Of a stretch of DNA of 7,562 bases, positions 1 to 5,380 are shown piece by piece. Below the pieces are notes generated by a model. It saw nothing but the letters and a program-made list of their open reading frames with translations, had not been told where the DNA came from and ran no database searches. Numbering within the stretch: the first letter of the stretch is position 1; every line of letters starts with the position of its first letter. The translations under genes were made by a program, and so were the position numbers. This stretch comes from Trueperaceae bacterium (GTDB lineage: Bacteria > Deinococcota > Deinococci > Deinococcales > Trueperaceae). Location of the stretch: the NCBI GenBank assembly GCA_024636105.1, contig JAGXHO010000166.1, positions 1 to 7,562 on the forward strand. Reading direction: 5' to 3'.

Positions 1-654
1 GAGGGCTTCAGCCACGAGCCGCTGCGGTTGCGGGTCGCCACCGTGATCCGGGAGGCCATCCTGTCGGGCAGCCTCCTGCCCGGCGCTCCGCTCATCGAGA
101 AGACGATCGCCGAGGACCTCGAGATCAGCCGGGCACCGGTGCGCGAGGCGATCCGCATCCTCGCCAAGGAGGGCCTCGTCGAGTCCGTCCCCTACAAAGG
201 GAGCCGCGTGCGCGTCCTGCACACACGCGACGTGCACGAGGTGTACTCGATCCGTGGTCTGCTCGAGCGCTACGCCGTGCGCCAGGTGCTGGCCGCGGAC
301 CCCGCCGTGGACCTGACCCCCCTCGAGACCGCGTGCGCGGCCATGGAAGCGGCGGCCGCATCGGGCGACGCGCGCGCGCTGACCGCGGCCGACGAGCGCT
401 TCCACGGGACCTTGATCGCCCTCCCCGACCACGAGCTGCTGGTCGGCATGTGGAGCCTGATCGAGCTGCGCGCCCGGCACGTCATGGGGCTCCGCAACGT
501 CCAGATTGGCGACCTGGGCGTGGTCGCGGCGAACCACCGCGCGATCGTCGCGGCGCTGCGCGCCGGCGACCTCGACCGCACCCTCCGGCTCGTCACGGAG
601 CACGTGGAGTCCGGCGCCCTCCTCATCCTCGAGGACTGGGACGCGCAGCCATGA
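1..654 (+). CDS. GntR-family transcriptional regulator, FCD subfamily (5' end outside window)
   Basis: DNA-binding, ligand-responsive repressor or activator, probably controlling the operon it heads. The frame is open to the first base. 217 residues are visible, and the usual first few residues of the winged-helix domain appear to be missing. Visible residues 8-75 form the GntR winged helix: IREAILSG, then PGAPLIEKTIAEDL, then the recognition helix ISRAPVREAIRIL, then the wing PYKGSRVRV. Residues 76-205 are the all-helical FCD effector domain. D131, H135, H179 and H201 match the spacing of the Asp-His-His-His metal site known in FCD proteins, so the metal and carboxylate-ligand pocket looks intact. 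A TTG at 28-30 could be a start, but it would remove part of the first helix, so a start upstream of the window is more likely. The stop overlaps the next start (ATGA), implying translational coupling. Family call is firm; the ligand is unknown. Confidence 0.93.
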   Translation, partial: EGFSHEPLRLRVATVIREAILSGSLLPGAPLIEKTIAEDLEISRAPVREAIRILAKEGLVESVPYKGSRVRVLHTRDVHEVYSIRGLLERYAVRQVLAADPAVDLTPLETACAAMEAAAASGDARALTAADERFHGTLIALPDHELLVGMWSLIELRARHVMGLRNVQIGDLGVVAANHRAIVAALRAGDLDRTLRLVTEHVESGALLILEDWDAQP

Positions 655-1739
655 GCGCCCCGCTGCGGCTCGTGCTCGCCGGGCTCGGTGCCCGCGGACG
701 GTACTGGCGCACGGTGATCGAACGGGAGCCGGGCGCGCGCTCGGTCGCCTTCGTCGATCCTTCGCTCGAGGCGCGCGCCGCCTTCGAAGCGCTGGAACCG
801 GGCGTCCCGACCTTCGCGGACCTCGCGAGCGCGGTCGCCGCGTTCGAGCCCGACGCGCTCGTGCTCGCCACGCCGCCCAACACCCGCGAGGCGCACCTCG
901 AGCTCGCCTGCGCCAGGCGCCTTCCGGTGCTCGTCGAGAAGCCGCTCTCGCTCGACCTCGCGGAGGCCGCGCGCTTCGTGCGCATGGCCGAGGCGGCCGG
1001 CATCCCTCTGATGGTGGGGCTCAACTTCCGGTACCTGGACGTCACCGTTCAGACCAAGCGTCTGCTGCACGACGGTGCCGTAGGGCGCGCCGAGTTCGCG
1101 CGCTTCACGTACGAGCGCTGGCGTGACGGGCACCGTCCCGGCATCAACCGCTACCCGCTCACGATGGTGCATCCGATGCTCTGGGAGCAGTCGATCCACC
1201 ACTTCGACCTGCTGCGCTACGTGTACGAGGACGAGCCCACGGACGTCTACGCCCGCACCTTCAACCCCTCCTGGAGCATGTACCAGGACGACACCAACGT
1301 CAGCGCGGTCTTCTCCTTCGCGGGCGGCCGGACCGTCAACTACCAGGGCACCTGGCAATCGAGCCACGCGACCCCGGGGTTCGAGTGGCGGAGCGAGTGC
1401 AGCGAGGGCCTCATCGTCCAACGCGACCAGTTCGGCGACCTCCACCACGCGCGGCGCGACGTCGCCGAACTCACCGAAGTGCCGCTGGCGCCGCACGAGA
1501 CGTGGGTCACCGACACGGCCGGCGTCCTAGCCGCGTTCGTCGCCCACCTGCGCCACGGCGCGCCGCTCGAGTGCAGCGGTGCCGACCACCTGCGCTCGCT
1601 CGCGATGGTCGAGGCATGCGTCCGTTCCAGTGCCACGGGGGCCGTCGTGTCGGTCCCCACGGTGCTCGCCGAGGCCGGGGCCTCGGCGACCGACCCCAAA
1701 AACTGGGCTGCGGGAACTCGGGGGCCCGTCATGACCTAG
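651..1739 (+). CDS. Gfo/Idh/MocA family NAD(P)-dependent oxidoreductase (first copy)
   Basis: Predicted cytoplasmic sugar/cyclitol-type dehydrogenase of 362 residues, a normal length for the family. Residues 1-125 are a Rossmann domain: GLGARG at 11-16 for the dinucleotide, D36 at the end of strand 2, ATPPNTREAH at 73-82, and the hallmark EKP at 96-98 whose Lys contributes to catalysis. GLNFRY at 123-128 follows. The C-terminal alpha/beta domain carries H183 and D186 in SIHHFDLLRY, matching the family HxxD motif with the usual catalytic His. The position four before this His, often Asp, is E179 here. The ATG at 651 overlaps the regulator stop by 4 bp, so the two are probably translated together. 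A 71-bp gap separates it from the binding-protein gene, with no intrinsic terminator seen. Substrate cannot be assigned; inositol, glucose-fructose, rhizopine-type and dihydrodiol substrates all occur in this family. Confidence 0.93.
   Translation: MSAPLRLVLAGLGARGRYWRTVIEREPGARSVAFVDPSLEARAAFEALEPGVPTFADLASAVAAFEPDALVLATPPNTREAHLELACARRLPVLVEKPLSLDLAEAARFVRMAEAAGIPLMVGLNFRYLDVTVQTKRLLHDGAVGRAEFARFTYERWRDGHRPGINRYPLTMVHPMLWEQSIHHFDLLRYVYEDEPTDVYARTFNPSWSMYQDDTNVSAVFSFAGGRTVNYQGTWQSSHATPGFEWRSECSEGLIVQRDQFGDLHHARRDVAELTEVPLAPHETWVTDTAGVLAAFVAHLRHGAPLECSGADHLRSLAMVEACVRSSATGAVVSVPTVLAEAGASATDPKNWAAGTRGPVMT
1666..1689. repeat. Perfect inverted repeat (11-bp arms) near the 3' end of the first oxidoreductase gene
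   Basis: Arm TCGCCGAGGCC at 1666-1676 and its exact complement GGCCTCGGCGA at 1679-1689 are separated by GG. In RNA this can form a very stable hairpin of about 10 bp with a 4-nt loop. It lies inside the last codons of the gene (residues LAEAGASA) and is not followed by a T-run, so it is not a canonical intrinsic terminator. A weaker 8-bp hairpin with one G-U pair (1637-1644 with 1651-1658) lies just upstream. Possible roles are an mRNA processing or stability element or an operator; chance in GC-rich coding DNA is also possible. Confidence 0.55.
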
Positions 1740-1779
1740 GTCGACGCGCGACCCCGTCCGTCCGACGCACGCCCCCACC

Positions 1780-1793
1780 GCTCCCACGGGAGC
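1780..1793. repeat. 14-bp perfect dyad just upstream of the binding-protein ribosome-binding site
   Basis: GCTCCC at 1780-1785 and GGGAGC at 1788-1793 are perfect complements around AC. The dyad sits 6 bases before the AGGAGG at 1800-1805, in the only gap between the first oxidoreductase gene and the transporter genes. It does not resemble the commonly described GntR/FCD half-sites (TGGT/ACCA or TGTATACA types). It may be an operator for another regulator, a small hairpin affecting translation, or chance. The rest of the 1740-1810 gap shows no clear -35/-10 pair and no T-rich terminator. Confidence 0.35.
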
Positions 1794-1799
1794 ACCTTC

Positions 1800-1805
1800 A
1801 GGAGG
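1800..1805 (+). promoter_or_regulatory. Consensus Shine-Dalgarno AGGAGG for the binding-protein gene
   Basis: AGGAGG is followed by the 5-nt spacer AACAT and then GTG at 1811. It fixes the start at GTG. The ATG two bases earlier (1809) reads directly into TGA and cannot start this frame. The full-consensus site predicts high translation, as expected for a periplasmic binding protein made in excess over its permeases. Confidence 0.88.
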
Positions 1806-1810
1806 AACAT

Positions 1811-3385
1811 GTGAAGCACATCCGCAACCTCGCGCTCGCCGCCGTGATGGGGGTGGCCACGGCCGCCTTCGCTCAGGCGCCCGACGCGAACACCCTGGTC
1901 GTCGCCCAGAGCGTCGACGCCCGGCAACTCGACCCCGCCGCCATCGGCTCCCGCCCGGAGGCGAACATCGCCGCCCACCTGTGGGGCACGCTGACCACCG
2001 TGACCCGCGATGGCGAGATCGTCCCAGCCCTCGCCGACAGCTACACCTTCAACGCGGCCGGCAATGAGATCACCTACCGGCTGAAGAGCGGCCTGACGTG
2101 CCACAACGGTGAAGCGCTCACCGCGTCCGACGCCGCGTACTCGTTCAACCGCGCCGCCGACCCGGCGAACGCCTTCACCGGCAATACCCCCGGGTACGTG
2201 CTGCCCGGCACTGGCTTCGTCGAGGCCCGCGCCGACAGCGACCTCGACGTCACCATCGTCTTGTCGCGCCGCAATCCGGTCGCGCCTGCCCTGCTCGGTG
2301 AGGTCTACATTCACTGCGAGCAGACGTACGCCGCCATGAGCAGCGACGAGGCCGCGAACACGCCGATGGGCTCCGGCGCCTACCGCTTCGTCGAGTGGGT
2401 GCGCGACGACCGCCTGGTGATGGAGAAGGTCGCCGGCCATCCGCTCGCCGTCGACGGGGCCTTCGACCGCATCGTCTGGCGCGTCATCCCCGAAGCGTCG
2501 ACCCGCGCCGCCGAGCTGATCGCCGGCAACGTCGACATCGTCGCCAACGTCTCGCCCGACCAGGCCGGCACGATCGACGCCAGCGGCCGCGCCCGGGTCC
2601 AGGCCGTTGCCGGCACCCGTCGCATCTACGTCGGCTTCAACTTCCGCCAACAGCTCTTCGGCGACAGTGAAGGCGCGGCGGCCATCCAGAACGTGCTCGT
2701 GCGCCGCGCGATCAACCATGCGGTCGACGTCGAGACCATTTGCAGCCAGCTGCTCGGCACCGAGTGCGAACGCGCCACCGGCCTGGTCAACCCGCCGAAC
2801 GGCAACCCGAACCTCGAGCCGTACGCCTACGACCCCGAGGGCGCCGAGCGCCTGCTCGACGAGGCCGGCTACCCGCGCGGCGCCAACGGCGTGCGCTTCA
2901 CCATCCGTCTCCAGTCGCCCAACAACCGCTACCTCAACGACGCCAACGTGGCGCTCGCGATCGGCCAGTACCTCTCCGACGTCGGCGTCCAGACCGAGGT
3001 CGACCTGCTCGACTTCGCGTCGGTCTACGTGCCGCTGATCACGACCGCCGGCGGCAACACGGCGGGCCCGCTGTTCCTGCTCGGCTCCGGCGGCACCATC
3101 GCCGACGCCCGCATCGACATGACCGACCTCTCGCGCCCCGATGCCGGCACCAACTACACCGGCTGGACCAACCCCGACTGGTACTCCGGTTGGGACCGCC
3201 TCGCCGCCCAGACCGACGCGGCCGGTGAGCGCACGGTCATCAACGAGATGCTCCAGGTGTTCTACGACGACGCGCCGTGGCTGATGATGTACTTCCAGCC
3301 CGACTTCTACGGCGTCAGCAGCCGCGTCGAGTGGCAAGCCCGTCGCGACGAGAAGGTCCTCGTCTTCGACGCCACCCTCCGCTAA
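1811..3385 (+). CDS. ABC transporter substrate-binding protein, family 5 (Dpp/Opp/opine/oligosaccharide type)
   Basis: Periplasmic receptor that delivers solute to the permeases encoded next to it. It has 524 residues with a GTG start set by the AGGAGG site. Residues 1-21 are a Sec signal peptide: KHIR, a hydrophobic Leu/Ala core, and cleavage at AFA|Q. There is no lipobox Cys, so the mature protein should be soluble. The SBP_bac_5 fold is recognised from LVVAQSVDARQLDP near the N-terminus, HLWGTLTTVTRDGEIVPALA (57-76), YRLKSGLTCHNGEALTASDA (89-108), MGSGAYRFVEW (186-196), RRAINHAVD (298-306), DPEGAERLLDEAGYP (341-355) and a C-terminal PWLMMY (489-494). The four cysteines of the mature protein (C97, C169, C311, C319) could form two disulfides; this pairing is inferred. 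Members bind dipeptides, opines, nickel chelates, haem or oligosaccharides, so ligand identity is open. The two permeases directly downstream complete the membrane part. Confidence 0.94.
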   Translation: MKHIRNLALAAVMGVATAAFAQAPDANTLVVAQSVDARQLDPAAIGSRPEANIAAHLWGTLTTVTRDGEIVPALADSYTFNAAGNEITYRLKSGLTCHNGEALTASDAAYSFNRAADPANAFTGNTPGYVLPGTGFVEARADSDLDVTIVLSRRNPVAPALLGEVYIHCEQTYAAMSSDEAANTPMGSGAYRFVEWVRDDRLVMEKVAGHPLAVDGAFDRIVWRVIPEASTRAAELIAGNVDIVANVSPDQAGTIDASGRARVQAVAGTRRIYVGFNFRQQLFGDSEGAAAIQNVLVRRAINHAVDVETICSQLLGTECERATGLVNPPNGNPNLEPYAYDPEGAERLLDEAGYPRGANGVRFTIRLQSPNNRYLNDANVALAIGQYLSDVGVQTEVDLLDFASVYVPLITTAGGNTAGPLFLLGSGGTIADARIDMTDLSRPDAGTNYTGWTNPDWYSGWDRLAAQTDAAGERTVINEMLQVFYDDAPWLMMYFQPDFYGVSSRVEWQARRDEKVLVFDATLR

Positions 3386-3401
3386 CTGCCAACACGACCC
3401 A

Positions 3402-3430
3402 GGGGTCGGCCGAAAGGACCGGCCGACCCC
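3402..3430 (+). repeat. Strong stem-loop 1 between the binding-protein and permease genes
   Basis: GGGGTCGGCCG at 3402-3412 pairs perfectly with CGGCCGACCCC at 3420-3430 around the 7-nt loop AAAGGAC. It begins 17 bases after the binding-protein stop. No T-run follows, so it is not a classical intrinsic terminator. Hairpins at this junction are known in other ABC operons (for example malE-malF) to protect the upstream mRNA from 3' decay and raise binding-protein yield relative to permeases. That role here is inferred. Confidence 0.8.
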
Positions 3431-3432
3431 AA

Positions 3433-3457
3433 GGTCGCCGCGCTCGCTGCGGCGACC
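3433..3457 (+). repeat. Strong stem-loop 2 between the binding-protein and permease genes
   Basis: GGTCGCCGC at 3433-3441 pairs perfectly with GCGGCGACC at 3449-3457 around the 7-nt loop GCTCGCT, and one G-U pair could extend the stem inward. It starts two bases after stem-loop 1 and ends 13 bases before the permease ribosome-binding site. The arms share the GGTCG/CGACC core with stem-loop 1, so alternative pairings are possible. No T-run follows. A likely role is 3' protection of the upstream mRNA or partial attenuation of the permease genes. Confidence 0.75.
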
Positions 3458-3470
3458 CCCTATCTGATCC

Positions 3471-3474
3471 GGAG
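3471..3474 (+). promoter_or_regulatory. Ribosome-binding site GGAG of the DppB-type permease gene
   Basis: GGAG followed by the 6-nt spacer AACCCT and ATG at 3481. It decides the start: the frame is open further upstream, into the binding-protein gene and the hairpin region, but MWSYILNRL beginning at 3481 is the typical N-terminus of DppB-type permeases. Confidence 0.85.
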
Positions 3475-3480
3475 AACCCT

Positions 3481-4458
3481 ATGTGGTCCTACATCCTCAA
3501 CCGCTTGATCCAGGCTGGCGTCGTGGTGATCGCGGTCACGCTGATCACCTTCCTCACGCTCCACATGGCCGGCGACCCTACGTATCTGTACGTGGGCGAC
3601 CGCGCCACCGACGAGGAGATCGCGCTCGTCCGCGAGCGCCTGGGCTTCGACCGTCCGCTGCACGTCCAGTACCTGAGCTTCCTCACCGGTCTCCTACAGG
3701 GCGACACCGGTCGCTCCCTCGTTTACCGCGTCCCCGCGCTCGGCGTCGTGCTGGACCGGCTCCCGGCCACCATCGAGTTGACGCTGATGGCCCTGCTCAT
3801 CGCCATCGTCTTCGCAATCCCGCTCGGCATCATCGCCGCGCTCAAACGAGGCACGGCGATTGACGGCGGAATCATGGCGCTCGCGATGGTGGGTCAGTCG
3901 ATCCCCAGCTTCTGGCTCGGCATCATGCTCATCCTCTTCGTCGGACTGGGCCTTTCATGGCTGCCGATCTCGGGCCACGTACCGGTGCTCCAGCCGCTGC
4001 TCCAGGGCGACTTCGCGACCGCTTTCGGAAACGTCCCCCAAGCGCTGCGCTACCTGATCATGCCGGCCTTCACCGTCTCGCTCTTCTCGCTCTCACGCAA
4101 CGCGCGCCTGGTGCGCTCGTCGATGCTCGAGGTCCTGTCGCAGGATTTCGTCCGCACGGCACGCGCGAAGGGGCTCAAGGAGTGGGGCGTGGTCATGCAC
4201 CACGCGTTGCGCAACGCCTGGATGCCGGTCGTCACGATGTTGGGGCTCGAGTTCGGCTTCCTGCTCTCGGGCGTGGTGGTGGTCGAGACGGTCTTCTCGT
4301 GGCCCGGCGTAGGGCGGCTCGTGTTCAACGCGATCAACCAGCGCGACATCCCCCTCGTCCAGACCGCGGTCGTGATCTTCGCGTTCGTGTTCATCGTGCT
4401 CAACCTGCTGGTCGATCTGGTGTACGCCCGCCTCGATCCACGCGTGAGGCTCTCGTGA
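3481..4458 (+). CDS. ABC transporter permease, DppB/OppB type
   Basis: Inner-membrane subunit of the peptide/opine-type importer, with 325 residues, the usual DppB length. The first membrane helix lies at about 9-30 after the short MWSYILNRL start. It is followed by the periplasmic segment with LGFDRPLHVQYLSFLTGLLQGDTGRS (shown here only as a landmark, 54-79, key elements LGFDRPL and GDTGRS). Further helices lie at about 98-120, 132-160, 190-205, 250-270 and 292-315. The cytoplasmic EAA loop that docks to the ATPase is at about 224-249 (RTARAKGLKEW then HHALRNAWMP). The C-terminal FSWPGVGRL and LVDLVYARLDPRVR are typical. GTG at 4455 of the next gene overlaps its TGA by four bases. It needs a DppC-type partner and ATPase subunits; the latter are not in this window. 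Confidence 0.95.
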   Translation: MWSYILNRLIQAGVVVIAVTLITFLTLHMAGDPTYLYVGDRATDEEIALVRERLGFDRPLHVQYLSFLTGLLQGDTGRSLVYRVPALGVVLDRLPATIELTLMALLIAIVFAIPLGIIAALKRGTAIDGGIMALAMVGQSIPSFWLGIMLILFVGLGLSWLPISGHVPVLQPLLQGDFATAFGNVPQALRYLIMPAFTVSLFSLSRNARLVRSSMLEVLSQDFVRTARAKGLKEWGVVMHHALRNAWMPVVTMLGLEFGFLLSGVVVVETVFSWPGVGRLVFNAINQRDIPLVQTAVVIFAFVFIVLNLLVDLVYARLDPRVRLS

Positions 4459-5360
4459 CGACCCCCTCGAAGACCGCCCCGACGAAGGCTCCGACGCCGT
4501 TCGCGCGCGCTTGGCGCAGCCTGGTCCGCAAGGGGTGGCCGCTGTTCTCGATCGTGGTGCTGCTCGTCGTGGCGGTCGCCGCGATCGCGGGTCCCGACCT
4601 CGCCCCCAAGGACCCCAACCGCCAGAACATCATCTAGCGCCTGCAGCCGCCCATGGTCGAAGACCGGAACGGCGTGGTGCAGTTCGTGCTGGGCACCGAC
4701 GCGCTCGGCCGCGACGTGCTCTCGCGCCTGATCTACGGCGCGCGCGTCTCGCTGCTCGTCGGCCTCATCGCGGTCCTGATCGGCGGCTCCCTCGGCACCG
4801 GCCTCGGCATGGTCGCCGGCTACGTCGGCGGCCGCACGGACTCGATCATCATGCGCCTGGCCGACATCCAACTCGCCTTCCCGTTCATCCTGCTGGCCAT
4901 CATGTTCCTGGTGGTGCTCGGCTCCGGGGTGCTGAACCTGATTCTGATCTTGGGCATCGGGCAGTGGGTGACCTATGCCCGCATCGCCCGCGCCCAGACG
5001 CTGTCGCAGCGTGAGAAGGAGTACGTCGAGGCCGCCCGAGCGCTCGGCGCCCGCGGCGTATCGGTGATCTTCAAGTCGATCCTGCCGAACATCCTCGCCC
5101 CGCTGATCGTCATCGCGTCGTTCAACGTCGCTAGCGTGATCCTCTCCGAAGCCGCGCTCTCGTTCCTCGGTCTCGGCGTACCGCCGACCACGCCCACGTG
5201 GGGCGGGATGCTCGCCGAGAGCCGCGACCAGCTGCTCGCAGGCCGCTGGTGGCTGGCGGTCTTCCCGGGCATCGCGATCGCCCTCACGGTCCTCTCTTTC
5301 AACATCCTCGGTGATTGGCTCCGCGACCACCTCGACCCGCGCCTCCGCGGCGTGGGTTGA
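4455..5360 (+). CDS. ABC transporter permease, DppC/OppC type, interrupted by an in-frame TAG at codon 61
   Basis: Second inner-membrane subunit of the importer. The start is GTG at 4455, which overlaps the previous stop (GTGA) and has GAGG at 4446-4449 upstream. Without the stop the product would be 301 residues, normal for DppC. The order is: a cytoplasmic N-terminus; helix 1 at about 28-47; APKDPNRQNII; TAG at residue 61; RLQPPM; then LGTDALGRDVLSRLIYGAR (79-97), a family signature; the EAA loop at about 190-213 (EYVEAARALGA, then LPN); and GDWLRDHLDPRLR at the end. Family similarity runs in the same frame on both sides of the stop, so this is a point change rather than a frameshift. Open pieces are 4455-4637 (60 residues) and, from ATG 4653, 235 residues without helix 1. 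No ribosome-binding site precedes 4653. It could be a sequencing or assembly error, a true nonsense mutation, a readthrough site, or a gene split with re-initiation. Confidence 0.88.
4635..4637 (+). other. In-frame TAG codon inside the DppC-type permease gene
   Basis: The context is AACATCATC-TAG-CGCCTGCAGCCG. Sense codons one base away include CAG, AAG, GAG, TCG, TTG, TGG and TAC. A polar residue such as Gln, Lys or Glu would fit the stretch between helix 1 and the LGTD signature, so C-to-T from CAG is an attractive guess. The only other stop codon of this type ending a gene here is that of the first oxidoreductase (1737-1739), which lies at a normal family length and just before a fresh translation signal. 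This argues against a general reassignment of TAG. Confidence 0.85.
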
Positions 5361-5364
5361 TCCT

Positions 5365-5372
5365 AGAAAGGA
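5365..5372 (+). promoter_or_regulatory. Ribosome-binding site AGAAAGGA of the second oxidoreductase gene
   Basis: The purine-rich AGAAAGGA lies in the 20-bp gap after the permease stop and is followed by 8 nt before ATG at 5381. It supports 5381 over the open frame extending further upstream, because MPLRIGVIGAS is the expected start of a Rossmann fold. Confidence 0.8.
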
Positions 5373-5380
5373 CGTCCCGC

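Noticed and set aside
28..30. TTG as the start of the GntR regulator
   Set aside because: The frame is open to base 1 and upstream residues fit the start of the first winged-helix segment, so the gene is treated as 5'-truncated by the window.
270..1496. 408-codon open frame on the minus strand opposite the regulator and first oxidoreductase
   Set aside because: It spans two real genes in opposite orientation and lacks any recognisable motif or ribosome-binding site.
1385..1810. N-terminal extension of the binding-protein frame back to 1385
   Set aside because: The extension is Arg/Pro-rich, overlaps the first oxidoreductase gene and would bury the signal peptide. GTG 1811 has a perfect AGGAGG.
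1736..3337. 533-codon open frame on the minus strand opposite the binding-protein gene
   Set aside because: It is opposite a gene with clear family motifs, a signal peptide and a consensus ribosome-binding site. Its translation is low-complexity (rich in Val, Gly, Ala, Arg and Asp) with no recognisable domain, as expected from GC-rich antisense codons.
3402..3460. Hairpins as Rho-independent terminators
   Set aside because: Neither stem is followed by a run of T, and the permease ribosome-binding site lies immediately downstream.
4635..4637. General reassignment of TAG to an amino acid in this organism
   Set aside because: TAG also ends the first oxidoreductase gene at the expected family length, directly before a new translation signal. 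A single interrupted gene is better explained by mutation or sequence error, though genome-wide codon counts would be needed to exclude it fully.
4050..5330. 426-codon open frame on the minus strand opposite the permeases
   Set aside because: The translation is an Asp/Glu/Arg/His-rich composition shadow of membrane-protein codons, with no domain. The sense strand encodes two recognisable permeases.
5370..5377. GGACGTCC palindrome ahead of the second oxidoreductase gene
   Set aside because: At only 8 bp and overlapping the ribosome-binding site, it is easily produced by chance in this base composition.
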